A stretch of 5,252 nucleotides of DNA, taken from contig CAKOYE010000060.1 of assembly GCA_934130485.1 (NCBI GenBank), positions 1 through 5,252 on the forward strand, in the 5' to 3' direction. This stretch comes from an uncultured Bacilli bacterium (GTDB lineage: Bacteria; Bacillota_I; Bacilli_A; RF39; UBA660). The notes below the pieces were generated by a model. It was given only the letters and a program-made list of their open reading frames with translations, searched no databases and was not told the DNA's origin. Below, one piece after another: positions 1-5,252 of this stretch (positions within the stretch are counted from its first letter, which is position 1; every line of letters begins with the position of its first letter). The translations under genes were made by a program, and so were the position numbers.

Positions 1-1142
1 TCATTATTTTCTGACATTAATAAATTATCTATATCAGCTAATGGTCTTTCAACATAAATGTCTTTTGCATTTTTTTCTATGTTATCAACATCAACAAAAC
101 CAGGATTAATACCATTTGAAATATTATTTATCATATTATTTATTTCATCTATTTCTGACTCACTGCTATTTACTGGAGCAGATGAAATTGGTTCTGGCTC
201 AATTTCTTCTATTATTGGACTTGTTGGTATATTATAATTATCATTTATACTATTTGTAGCTGTAAAATCTGCTTGTTGAACTGGATTATAGATAATAGGT
301 TCATCAGGTTTCTCTACAGGTACTGTTTGTGGAGCAGTACTATCTACATTAAGAAAATCTAATAAATCTTCATCTTTTGTATTTGTATTGCCAAATGAAT
401 TCATTACTTGATCATTTGAATTAATAAATTCTATTGCACTAGAACTTTGAATTGCTGGTTCTTCAACTTGTACACTATTATTCATAAAAATACTTGGTAT
501 TTCTGTTGCTTGAATAGTATTCGAAATATTTTCTTCACCTTTTAAAATCTTATTTATAAGCTCATCTGTTTTTTTAACAGTTAATCTTTCTTTAATAATT
601 TTTTCTAATATTTCTCTTTGTTGTTGCTTACTATCAATTTTTAAAAGGGATCTAGCATGACGTTCTGAAATTTTTTCATCTAATAAAGCTTCTTGAACAT
701 CATCATCTAGATTAAGTAATCTTAATTTGTTACTAACAGTTGATTGAGTTTTACCTAATTTATCTGCAAGTTGTTCTTGTGTTAAATATCCCATATCAAG
801 AATTTTTCTATATGACACTGCTTCTTCGATTGGTGTTAAATCTTGTCTTTGTACGTTTTCAATTAAGGCTACTTCAGCACTATCTTTATCATTAAGTTCT
901 GCTACAATAGCTGGGATAGTTCTTTTTCCAGCTAAAAGACTAGCTTTATATCTTCTTTCACCCGCAATTATTTCATATTTATCACCTAATCTTCTAACAA
1001 GTATAGGTTGAATAACTCCATGTTCTTTAATTGATTCTGCTAATTCTGTGATTGCTTGTTCTGGGAAACGGAATCTTGGTTGAAATCTATTAGGTAAAAT
1101 ATCATCAAGTTCTAATTCTACAACTATTTTTTCGTGGTTCAT
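1..1142 (-). CDS. noc: Noc-like ParB-family nucleoid occlusion protein, C-terminus cut by the window edge
   Basis: The frame is open from ATG at 1142 to the left edge (380 codons visible, no stop). The ParB/Noc core spans residues 7-200. It has PNRFQPR (17-23), the CTP-binding motif GERRYKA (61-67), ENVQRQDLTPIEEA (95-108) and a helix-turn-helix around 120-145. Positions that in published ParB/Noc work separate parS from Noc-site recognition read Q133, K139, N144, R161. This is Noc-like (B. subtilis Noc has Q, K, K, R; canonical ParB has R, T, A, G, from memory). The start is firm: AAGGAG lies 7 nt upstream, and an in-frame TAA at 1175-1173 leaves no room for a longer N-terminus. The B. subtilis amphipathic membrane-targeting segment is therefore absent. 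From about residue 203 the protein becomes an Asn/Ser/Pro/acidic low-complexity region of at least 175 residues. Noc is normally about 280 residues, so this form is much longer. The C-terminal dimerisation domain is not seen and may lie beyond the edge. Known family role: CTP-clamp DNA binding that protects the nucleoid from division. Alternative: a ParB with another role, but the nearby binding site favours Noc. Confidence 0.88.
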   Translation of the reverse strand, partial: MNHEKIVVELELDDILPNRFQPRFRFPEQAITELAESIKEHGVIQPILVRRLGDKYEIIAGERRYKASLLAGKRTIPAIVAELNDKDSAEVALIENVQRQDLTPIEEAVSYRKILDMGYLTQEQLADKLGKTQSTVSNKLRLLNLDDDVQEALLDEKISERHARSLLKIDSKQQQREILEKIIKERLTVKKTDELINKILKGEENISNTIQATEIPSIFMNNSVQVEEPAIQSSSAIEFINSNDQVMNSFGNTNTKDEDLLDFLNVDSTAPQTVPVEKPDEPIIYNPVQQADFTATNSINDNYNIPTSPIIEEIEPEPISSAPVNSSESEIDEINNMINNISNGINPGFVDVDNIEKNAKDIYVERPLADIDNLLMSENN

Positions 1143-1177
1143 ATAAATTCTCCTTCCACTTTTATTTTCTAGTTATA

Positions 1178-1206
1178 ATCATACTATATTTTGGGAAATA
1201 TTTCAA
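1178..1206 (-). promoter_or_regulatory. Sigma-A-type promoter of noc
   Basis: On the minus strand the -35 element TTGAAA (1206-1201) and the -10 element TATGAT (1183-1178) each match consensus at 5 of 6 bases, with an ideal 17-bp spacer. The start of transcription would fall near 1171, giving a leader of about 29 nt before the noc ATG. The promoter follows directly after the rsmG terminator, so noc probably forms its own transcription unit. A Noc half-site overlaps the end of the -35 element and the spacer. Confidence 0.75.
1193..1202 (-). promoter_or_regulatory. Candidate Noc-binding half-site in the noc promoter
   Basis: AATATTTCCC on the minus strand is identical to one arm of the extended palindrome found in rsmG. 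The opposite arm is degenerate (6 of 10 bases match). It overlaps the last two bases of the -35 element and most of the upstream half of the spacer, a position where binding would block RNA polymerase. Autoregulation is an inference; only the motif and its position are seen. Confidence 0.45.
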
Positions 1207-1224
1207 TAATTTTTTTCACAAATT

Positions 1225-1254
1225 AAAAAAAAACCAAATTACAATGGTTTCTTC
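1225..1254 (-). terminator. Rho-independent terminator of the mnmG-rsmG unit
   Basis: The minus strand reads AAACCA (1250-1245), an 8-nt loop, TGGTTT (1236-1231) and a run of nine T (1233-1225). Outward, bases 1251-1254 can extend the stem with A-T and G-U pairs into the T run. The rsmG stop codon (1241-1239) lies in the loop, so the left arm is the last sense codons of rsmG. The stem is short and AT-rich, but the T run is good. Confidence 0.7.
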
Positions 1255-1943
1255 TTAATTTGAGCATACGCTCTTGGATATTTTTTATTAGTTTTACCTA
1301 TTTTTTTAAATTTTATTAATGTTCTTTGACTTTCTTCATATGGAAGTAAAAACTCACATTTTTCTTCTATTGTGCAATTTAATTCTTTTAGAGCACTATT
1401 AATTTCTAATATTTCCCGGGAAATATTGGCTTTTAATGGTATAAAATATTTCCCACATTTTACTAAAGGTGTACAATACTCTAACAAAATATTTAACGGT
1501 GCTACTGCTCTTGCAGTGACAACATCGAATATTTCCCTATTATTTTTCCCATAATCTTCAATTCTAGAATGTAAAGCATCAATGTCTTCTAATCCTAGTT
1601 CATTAATAACAACATTTAGAAATTCTATTCTTTTATTAAGTGAATCAACTAATGTGATTTTTATTTTGGGAAATAATATTTTTATTACCAATCCTGGAAA
1701 ACCTGCACCCGTTCCTACATCACATAATGTTTGAACAGTATTTAAGTCAATAATTTTATTTATTGTTAGACTATCGTAGAAATGTTTTAAATAAACTTGA
1801 TTTTTTTCAGTAATTCCAGTTAAATTCATTTTTTCGTTATATTCTACAAGAAGTTCATAATATCTATTTAATTGTTTTAATTGGTAATCATTTATTTCAA
1901 TATTAATTTTTTTTAATTCATTTATGAAATCATTTATGTTCAT
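1239..1943 (-). CDS. rsmG: 16S rRNA (guanine527-N7)-methyltransferase RsmG
   Basis: This 234-residue protein (B. subtilis RsmG has 239) aligns along its whole length. It transfers a methyl group from S-adenosylmethionine to N7 of G527 in the 530 loop of 16S rRNA; loss in other bacteria gives low-level streptomycin resistance. Visible family features are the N-terminal helix with NEKMNLTGIT (36-45) and YLKHFYDS (51-58), the SAM-binding glycine loop DVGTGAGFPG (75-84), VDSLNKR (99-105), TARAVAPL (143-150), and the basic tail KKYPR (220-224). The start overlaps the end of mnmG by 14 bp, and AAGGAA sits 7 nt upstream inside mnmG, so translation is probably coupled. The gene holds a perfect Noc-binding palindrome and several half-sites built from codons it uses nowhere else. 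It contains no tryptophan. Confidence 0.97.
   Translation of the reverse strand: MNINDFINELKKINIEINDYQLKQLNRYYELLVEYNEKMNLTGITEKNQVYLKHFYDSLTINKIIDLNTVQTLCDVGTGAGFPGLVIKILFPKIKITLVDSLNKRIEFLNVVINELGLEDIDALHSRIEDYGKNNREIFDVVTARAVAPLNILLEYCTPLVKCGKYFIPLKANISREILEINSALKELNCTIEEKCEFLLPYEESQRTLIKFKKIGKTNKKYPRAYAQIKKKPL
1408..1427. other. Perfect Noc-binding site (NBS) palindrome inside rsmG
   Basis: The 16-bp core TATTTCCCGGGAAATA (1410-1425) equals the Noc-binding consensus described for B. subtilis, and the palindrome extends perfectly to 20 bp. It encodes RsmG residues 173-179 (N-I-S-R-E-I-L), a stretch poorly conserved against B. subtilis RsmG. Ser175 and Arg176 use TCC and CGG, neither used elsewhere in the gene. 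The site lies about 270 bp upstream of the noc start, in keeping with NBS sites being scattered over origin-side DNA as loading points for CTP-bound Noc. Confidence 0.85.
1445..1454 (+). other. Noc half-site in rsmG
   Basis: AATATTTCCC is an exact arm of the NBS palindrome, about 18 bp from the full site. The other arm is absent (3 of 10 match). In the rsmG frame it gives Gly164 as GGG, one of only two GGG codons in the gene. It could be a low-affinity accessory or decayed site; a full NBS is normally needed for stable binding. Confidence 0.35.
1528..1550 (+). other. Two tandem Noc half-sites in rsmG
   Basis: AATATTTCCC (1528-1537) is an exact NBS arm. A second arm with two mismatches, TATTTTTCCC (1541-1550), follows 13 bp on in the same orientation. 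In rsmG these give Arg136 as AGG and Gly132 as GGG; six of the eight arginines are AGA, and only the two at NBS motifs differ. The tandem rather than inverted arrangement would not form a standard dimer site. Confidence 0.35.
1668..1677 (+). other. Noc half-site in rsmG
   Basis: GGGAAATAAT matches the right NBS arm at 9 of 10 bases. In rsmG it gives Pro92 as CCC, the only CCC proline codon in the gene. It may be accessory or fortuitous. Confidence 0.28.
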
Positions 1944-3804
1944 GGTTATATTCCTTTTTTATATAAATCATTAATATTGAAATATCAGCGGGATTTACTC
2001 CACTTATTCTTAATGCTTGGCCTATTGATATAGGTTTTACCTCTTTCAATTTTTGTTTTGCTTCACTGGCTAAATTATGAATTTTATCATAATCTATATT
2101 TTCTGGAATTTTTTTATTTTCTAAGTCTAACATTTTTTCTGCTTCTCTATTTGCCTTTTTTATATATCCCTCATATTTTATATTAATTTCTACTTGCTCG
2201 ATTACATCCTCTGGGTAATCTATATCTATAAAATTTTTTATATCATTCATATTAATTTCTGGTCTTTTTAGTAAATCATATAATGTAATACCATCTTTAA
2301 TTGGTGATGAATTAATATTTAGTAGATAATTATTTATATTTTCTTTTGGTGTAATTTTATTATTTTTTAATTCTTCTGTTAATTCATTAATTTTTTTCTC
2401 TTTCTCAAGGAGTTTATTGTATCTTTCCTCATCTATTAAACCAACTTCGTATCCTAATTTTCTTAATCTAATATCAGCATTATCATGTCTTAATAATAGT
2501 CTATATTCCGCTCTTGATGTTAATAGTCTATATGGATCTCTTACTCCTTTTGTTATTAAATCATCTATCAATACACCTATATATGCCTCATTTCTCTTTA
2601 AAACTAATGGTTCTTTATTCTCAAGTTTCAAGGCTGCATTTATTCCCGCAATTAAACCTTGACAAGCAGCTTCTTCATAACCACTTGTTCCATTTATTTG
2701 ACCTGCTGTATATAAATTTTCAACAATTTTTGTTTCTAAAGATGGTTTTAGCTGTAATGCATCTATCGCATCATATTCAATTGCATAAGCATATTTTAAT
2801 ATCTTAGCATTTTCAAGACCTGGTAAGCTATGTACCATCAACTCTTGTACATCATGAGGCATACTTGTAGAAAAACCTTGAAGATAAATATCGTCATAAT
2901 ATAAACTTTCAGGTTCTAGAAATAATTGATGTCTTTCCTTATCTGCAAATCTTACAATTTTATCTTCAATTGATGGACAATATCTTGGACCAACTCCAGT
3001 AACATCATTTAATCCACCATACATACTTGCTTTATGTAAATTATCTTTGATTATTTTATGTGTTAATGGTGTAGTATATATTAAGTGACATGGAACTTGA
3101 TCTTCTATTTTGTATAGTGGATTTGTATCAAAACTGAATGTATGATATGTTGAATCACCGTATTCTGGTTTTGTCTTACTGAAATCTATACTATTTTTAT
3201 CAATACGTTGTGGTGTTCCTGTTTTTAATCTTATAATTTTAAATCCATATTTTTTTAAATTATCGCTTAAGTGTTGACTTGGGCGTTCACCGTGTGGACC
3301 TTCTCTTCTTCTTGTATCACCAACCATTATATCAGCCTTTAGATATGTACCTGTTGTTAAAATCACAGCGTCACCAAATATTTTCTCACCATTTTCTAAA
3401 ACTACACCCTTGATTTTATTATTTTCTATAATTAAATCTTCAACAAGTGATTCTTTTATATCAAGATTTTCCTGTTTTTTTAGTGTTTCTCTCATATTTT
3501 TTGGATATGTGATTTTATCTGCCTGTGCTCTTAGGGCCTGTACTGCTGGACCTTTAGTATTATTTAGCATTTTAATTTGAATATGGGATTTATCTGCATT
3601 AATTCCCATTTCTCCACCTAGGGCATCTATTTCTCTTACTACTATACCTTTAGCAGAACCACCAATCGATGGATTACATGGCATATCCGCAATATTATTG
3701 ATATTTCCCGTAACCAATAATGTTTTATGACCTTTTCTAGAACTTGCAAGTGATGCTTCACATCCAGCATGTCCTCCACCTACTACTATTATTTCATATT
3801 TCAT
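1930..3804 (-). CDS. mnmG: tRNA uridine-34 modification enzyme MnmG (GidA), FAD-binding subunit
   Basis: This 624-residue protein matches the usual 620-630. With MnmE it forms an alpha2-beta2 complex that installs (carboxymethyl)aminomethyl groups at C5 of wobble U34 in certain tRNAs, using FAD and methylene-tetrahydrofolate. The N-terminal Rossmann FAD motif is VVGGGHAG (7-14). MPCNPSIGG (41-49) holds Cys43, and RYCPSIEDK (274-282) holds Cys276; these correspond to the two cysteines important in E. coli. A second FAD-binding region is NGTSGYEEAA (371-380), followed by PYRLLTSRAEYRLLLRHDNAD (424-444 region). The helical C-terminus that contacts MnmE and tRNA ends with SGVNPADIS (601-609). AGGTG lies 6 nt before the ATG. 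The TGA stop overlaps rsmG, and its position matching the family end shows that TGA is a stop here. Tryptophans conserved in B. subtilis are replaced (for example CWLTY by CHLIY), leaving none. Confidence 0.98.
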   Translation of the reverse strand: MKYEIIVVGGGHAGCEASLASSRKGHKTLLVTGNINNIADMPCNPSIGGSAKGIVVREIDALGGEMGINADKSHIQIKMLNNTKGPAVQALRAQADKITYPKNMRETLKKQENLDIKESLVEDLIIENNKIKGVVLENGEKIFGDAVILTTGTYLKADIMVGDTRRREGPHGERPSQHLSDNLKKYGFKIIRLKTGTPQRIDKNSIDFSKTKPEYGDSTYHTFSFDTNPLYKIEDQVPCHLIYTTPLTHKIIKDNLHKASMYGGLNDVTGVGPRYCPSIEDKIVRFADKERHQLFLEPESLYYDDIYLQGFSTSMPHDVQELMVHSLPGLENAKILKYAYAIEYDAIDALQLKPSLETKIVENLYTAGQINGTSGYEEAACQGLIAGINAALKLENKEPLVLKRNEAYIGVLIDDLITKGVRDPYRLLTSRAEYRLLLRHDNADIRLRKLGYEVGLIDEERYNKLLEKEKKINELTEELKNNKITPKENINNYLLNINSSPIKDGITLYDLLKRPEINMNDIKNFIDIDYPEDVIEQVEINIKYEGYIKKANREAEKMLDLENKKIPENIDYDKIHNLASEAKQKLKEVKPISIGQALRISGVNPADISILMIYIKKEYNHEHK

Positions 3805-3831
3805 ACATTACACCTTCTTTTTGACTTTTTT

Positions 3832-3860
3832 ATTATACTATCATTTTTTAAATAATACAA
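3832..3860 (-). promoter_or_regulatory. Likely sigma-A-type promoter of mnmG
   Basis: On the minus strand a perfect -10 TATAAT (3837-3832) lies 17 bp from a weak -35 TTGTAT (3860-3855, 3 of 6 matches). The start of transcription would be near 3825, about 20 nt before the mnmG ATG. It sits immediately after the mnmE terminator T run, so mnmG-rsmG can be transcribed separately from mnmE. In this AT-rich context a chance -10 is possible. Confidence 0.6.
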
Positions 3861-3861
3861 T

Positions 3862-3902
3862 AAAAAAAATAAAGACTTATTTAGTTAGTATGCCTTTATT
3901 TT
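3862..3902 (-). terminator. Rho-independent terminator of mnmE
   Basis: The minus strand has AAAATAAAGGC (3902-3892) pairing over 11 bp, with one G-U, to GTCTTTATTTT (3876-3866) around a 15-nt loop. A run of eight T (3869-3862) partly overlaps the right arm. The mnmE TAA (3898-3896) is inside the left arm. The stem has few G-C pairs, so termination may be partial, with some read-through into mnmG. Confidence 0.6.
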
Positions 3903-5251
3903 CCTAAACAAAATTGACTAAATAGTTGATTAATTAATTCATCTTGATATGTTTCACCTATTATTTCACCTAATAATTCCCATATTCTTTTTATATCAAT
4001 TTCGACAATATCTATTGGATAGTTATTTTTTATTCCTTCTTTTACACTTATTATTAATTTTTGACATTCTTTTAAAATTGATATACTTCTTGCATTTGTT
4101 AAAAAATTCAAATCTCTTGTTTTTAATTTTTCTAGATTAAAAAGTTCTTTAATTTTATTTTTTAAATCATCTATTCCAATATTTTTACTAATACTCATTT
4201 TTATTATTTCATTTGTGCAAATCTTATTATAATCTATTTTTTCTTCTAAATCTATTTTATTAATTACTACAATATGATTTTTATCTTTAATTTTATTAAG
4301 TATTTCTATATCATTTTCGTCTATTTCTTCGTTACCATTTAACATATAAATAATTAAATCAGCTGTATCTATTAAATCAATACTTTTTTTAACTCCAATG
4401 CTTTCTACTACATCATTTGTATGTCTTATTCCAGCTGTATCTATTAAATCTAAAACAACTCCATCTATAATTATTTTTCCTTCTACTATATCTCTTGTTG
4501 TACCTGCTATATCGGTAACAATTGCTTTTTCTTCATTAATTAAATTGTTTAATAAACTGCTTTTTCCAACATTTGGCTTACCAATAATTATAGTTTTAAT
4601 TCCTTCTTTAATTATTCTGCCATCTTCACTTTTTTCTAATATGTCTTTTATTTCTAATTCTATTTTAGAAATATTTTTTAAAACAATATCATTTGTCATA
4701 ACTTCTATATCTTCATATTCTGGATAATCAATATTTACTTCAATATTAGCTAGTATTTCTAAAATTTCCTGTCTCAATTTTTTTATCATATTACTAACAT
4801 TTCCCATCACTTGATTTATTGCAAGTGATCGTGCTTCTTCTGTTTTAGCATTTATTAAGTCACCAACTGCTTCTGCTTCAAGTAACCCTATTCTTCCATT
4901 CAAGAAGGCTCTTTTAGTAAATTCACCAGGTTCTGCTAATCTACATCCATTTGATAAAAGTAATTCTAATATTTTTTTTGTTGTTGCTATTCCACCATGG
5001 CAATTTATTTCAACAATATCTTCTGTCGTAAATGTTTTAGGAGCTTTCATAACACTCACTAAAACTTCATCAATAATTTCACCCTCTGCTTCAATATGAC
5101 CATAATTTATGGTATGACTTTCAACTGATTTTAAATCTTTTCCTTTAAATATTTTACTAGTAATTTCTATAGCCTTTGATCCACTAACTCTAATTATAGA
5201 AATTGCTCCTACACCTAATGATGTTGAAATTGCCGCTATTGTATCATTCAT
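3896..5251 (-). CDS. mnmE: tRNA uridine-34 modification GTPase MnmE (TrmE)
   Basis: The protein is complete at 451 residues (family about 450-460) and collinear with B. subtilis MnmE. It is the GTP-hydrolysing, folate-binding partner of MnmG in the C5 modification of wobble U34. The N-terminal tetrahydrofolate-binding domain spans about 1-120, with DTIAAIST (3-10), EINCHGGIAT (81-90) and GEFTKRAFLNGR (109-120). A helical domain follows, with an inserted Ras-like G domain: P-loop GKPNVGKSS (224-232), GTTRD (250-254), DTAG (271-274) and NKID (331-334). The helical domain resumes with RIWELLGEIIGE (422-433), and the protein ends in the signature FCLGK (447-451), whose cysteine is essential in E. 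coli. The ATG lies one base inside the right edge, so its ribosome binding site and promoter cannot be seen. It carries the window's only tryptophan (W424, TGG). Confidence 0.98.
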   Translation of the reverse strand: MNDTIAAISTSLGVGAISIIRVSGSKAIEITSKIFKGKDLKSVESHTINYGHIEAEGEIIDEVLVSVMKAPKTFTTEDIVEINCHGGIATTKKILELLLSNGCRLAEPGEFTKRAFLNGRIGLLEAEAVGDLINAKTEEARSLAINQVMGNVSNMIKKLRQEILEILANIEVNIDYPEYEDIEVMTNDIVLKNISKIELEIKDILEKSEDGRIIKEGIKTIIIGKPNVGKSSLLNNLINEEKAIVTDIAGTTRDIVEGKIIIDGVVLDLIDTAGIRHTNDVVESIGVKKSIDLIDTADLIIYMLNGNEEIDENDIEILNKIKDKNHIVVINKIDLEEKIDYNKICTNEIIKMSISKNIGIDDLKNKIKELFNLEKLKTRDLNFLTNARSISILKECQKLIISVKEGIKNNYPIDIVEIDIKRIWELLGEIIGETYQDELINQLFSQFCLGK

Positions 5252-5252
5252 A

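Noticed and set aside
1143..1238. Possible replication origin in the AT-rich gap, given the gene order
   Set aside because: I see no DnaA box (TTATNCACA type) or 13-mer array here or in the gap at 3805-3895; the origin would lie outside the window.
1930..1943. mnmG-rsmG overlap as a programmed frameshift or fusion
   Set aside because: Both proteins end and begin at family-typical positions, and rsmG has its own ribosome binding site; this is an ordinary coupled overlap.
2417..2807. Plus-strand open frames within mnmG (and similar ones within rsmG and mnmE)
   Set aside because: They are antisense to highly conserved genes, have compositionally skewed Leu/Phe/Ser-rich translations, and lack convincing ribosome binding sites.
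3700..3709. NBS-like half-site in mnmG (GATATTTCCC) and another in mnmE at 4796-4805 (AACATTTCCC) as annotated binding sites
   Set aside because: Each has one mismatch and no second arm, and they are isolated; I count them in the half-site tally but do not annotate them.
3950..3957. TGTTTCAC, a half of the parS palindrome, inside mnmE
   Set aside because: The second half is absent, and the bases simply encode the conserved Gly-Glu-Thr of MnmE (GGT GAA ACA).

Overview
The window is a stretch of low-G+C chromosome (roughly a quarter G+C by eye). All four genes lie on the minus strand in the order mnmE, mnmG, rsmG, noc. This is the classic order beside the replication origin in Firmicutes, and protein similarity to Bacillus subtilis is high throughout. 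The genetic code is the standard one: mnmG ends at TGA in the normal place, the only tryptophan codon is TGG, and no TGA lies inside any gene. This points to an AT-rich member of the Bacilli/Erysipelotrichia-like lineages rather than a Mycoplasma using TGA as tryptophan. No closer identification is supportable.

Layout, read in the direction of transcription (right to left). mnmE (5251-3896) ends inside a terminator hairpin. A short gap (3805-3895) follows and carries a promoter for mnmG. mnmG (3804-1930) overlaps rsmG (1943-1239) by 14 bp, so these two form a translationally close pair. rsmG also ends inside a terminator hairpin. A 96-bp gap then carries a strong-looking promoter for a ParB-family gene (1142 to beyond the left edge), which I call noc. 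No intergenic stretch exceeds 100 bp, and the plus strand has no credible gene.

MnmE and MnmG together modify U34 in the wobble position of certain tRNAs. RsmG methylates 16S rRNA. Noc is a CTP-dependent DNA-binding protein that coordinates cell division with the nucleoid.

The most interesting signal concerns Noc. A perfect Noc-binding palindrome (TATTTCCCGGGAAATA) sits inside rsmG just upstream of noc. Several half-sites crowd the same 480 bp, one of them inside the noc promoter. In rsmG the sites are built from codons used nowhere else in that gene (CGG, AGG, GGG, CCC, TCC), which suggests the DNA motif is under selection independent of the protein. The Noc protein is itself atypical. It lacks the N-terminal membrane-targeting segment of B. 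subtilis Noc, and it has a low-complexity Asn/Ser/acidic extension of more than 175 residues that runs off the window.
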